Shown one piece after another: positions 5,914-6,041 of a DNA stretch of 6,041 bases. The notes under the pieces were generated by a model. That model was not told the DNA's origin. It did not search any database and saw nothing but the letters and a program-made list of their open reading frames with translations. Both the position numbers and the translations under genes were made by a program. Origin of the DNA: an uncultured Alphaproteobacteria bacterium (GTDB lineage: Bacteria > Pseudomonadota > Alphaproteobacteria > RF32 > CAG-239); assembly GCA_944391355.1 (NCBI GenBank), contig CALXTG010000130.1, positions 1-6,041 on the forward strand. The letters run 5' to 3'. Within the stretch, counting starts at the first letter, position 1. Every line of letters begins with the position of its first letter.

Positions 5914-6041
5914 ATGATTTTCTGCGATATGGACGGTGTTATCGTCAATTTTGATGACAGTATTAAAAAACTATGCGGCGCTTATCCGCAAGAGCTGCCG
6001 CGGCCGGTAATGTGGCAAAAAGTAATCGAAACGCCGGACTA
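5914..6041 (+). CDS. HAD-superfamily phosphatase, 5'(3')-deoxyribonucleotidase-like (5' part only)
   Basis: Forty-two codons are visible before the window ends. The protein starts MIFCDMDGVIVNFDDSIKKL; Asp5 and Asp7 in DMDGV are the nucleophile and acid/base pair of HAD motif I, placed at the very N-terminus. The DMDGVxxNF/DF form is common in the NT5C-type deoxyribonucleotidase group, but other small HAD phosphatases share it, and motifs II-IV lie outside the window. GAGGA at 5904-5908 gives a strong ribosome site 5 bases before the ATG. Unlike the HAD-like gene at 4335, its motif I is intact. It follows the membrane-anchored gene after a 134-base gap and may be separately transcribed. Confidence 0.85.
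   Translation, partial: MIFCDMDGVIVNFDDSIKKLCGAYPQELPRPVMWQKVIETPD

Overview
The window is compact bacterial chromosome with mid-range base composition. It holds seven genes: five complete and one cut at each end. Short gaps, gene overlaps and Shine-Dalgarno sites show ordinary bacterial organisation. Two clues point weakly to an alphaproteobacterium-like anaerobe, perhaps host-associated. The class IIA HAD protein resembles a family I know mainly from Alphaproteobacteria. The alanine racemase has His where many homologues carry a carbamylated Lys. The HydF gene implies [FeFe]-hydrogenase maturation and so an anaerobic or fermentative life. The taxonomic call is inference; no rRNA or other decisive marker is present.

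Layout. Positions 1-371 carry the end of a charged, low-complexity protein of unknown function. It converges on a minus-strand alanine racemase (alr, 423-1508), and a hairpin at 392-424 separates the two. Only about 30 bases divide alr from a divergent plus-strand cluster: a TatD-family metal hydrolase (1539-2285), the tRNA-modifying enzyme TcdA (2279-3028) and the [FeFe]-hydrogenase maturation GTPase HydF (3033-4247). The first two genes overlap by 7 bases and the next gap is 4 bases, so they are probably one transcript. A good candidate promoter for it lies inside the 5' end of alr.

After an 87-base gap that may hold a second promoter come a class IIA HAD-like protein (4335-5201) and, 2 bases later, a small membrane-anchored protein of unknown function (5204-5779). 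A 134-base gap then leads to the start of a second, apparently intact HAD phosphatase gene (5914 to the window end).

How they fit together. alr supplies D-alanine for peptidoglycan. TcdA finishes the ct6A modification of tRNA. HydF carries the diiron subcluster of the hydrogenase H-cluster. TatD-like proteins are nucleases or quality-control hydrolases. No single pathway links them, so this looks like a mixed housekeeping cluster in which hydF has settled. I see no defence system, mobile element, CRISPR array or RNA gene. The points most worth a second look are the HAD-like protein that lacks its expected nucleophilic Asp, an extra cysteine cluster in the HydF GTPase domain, and hydF without hydE, hydG or a hydrogenase in view.
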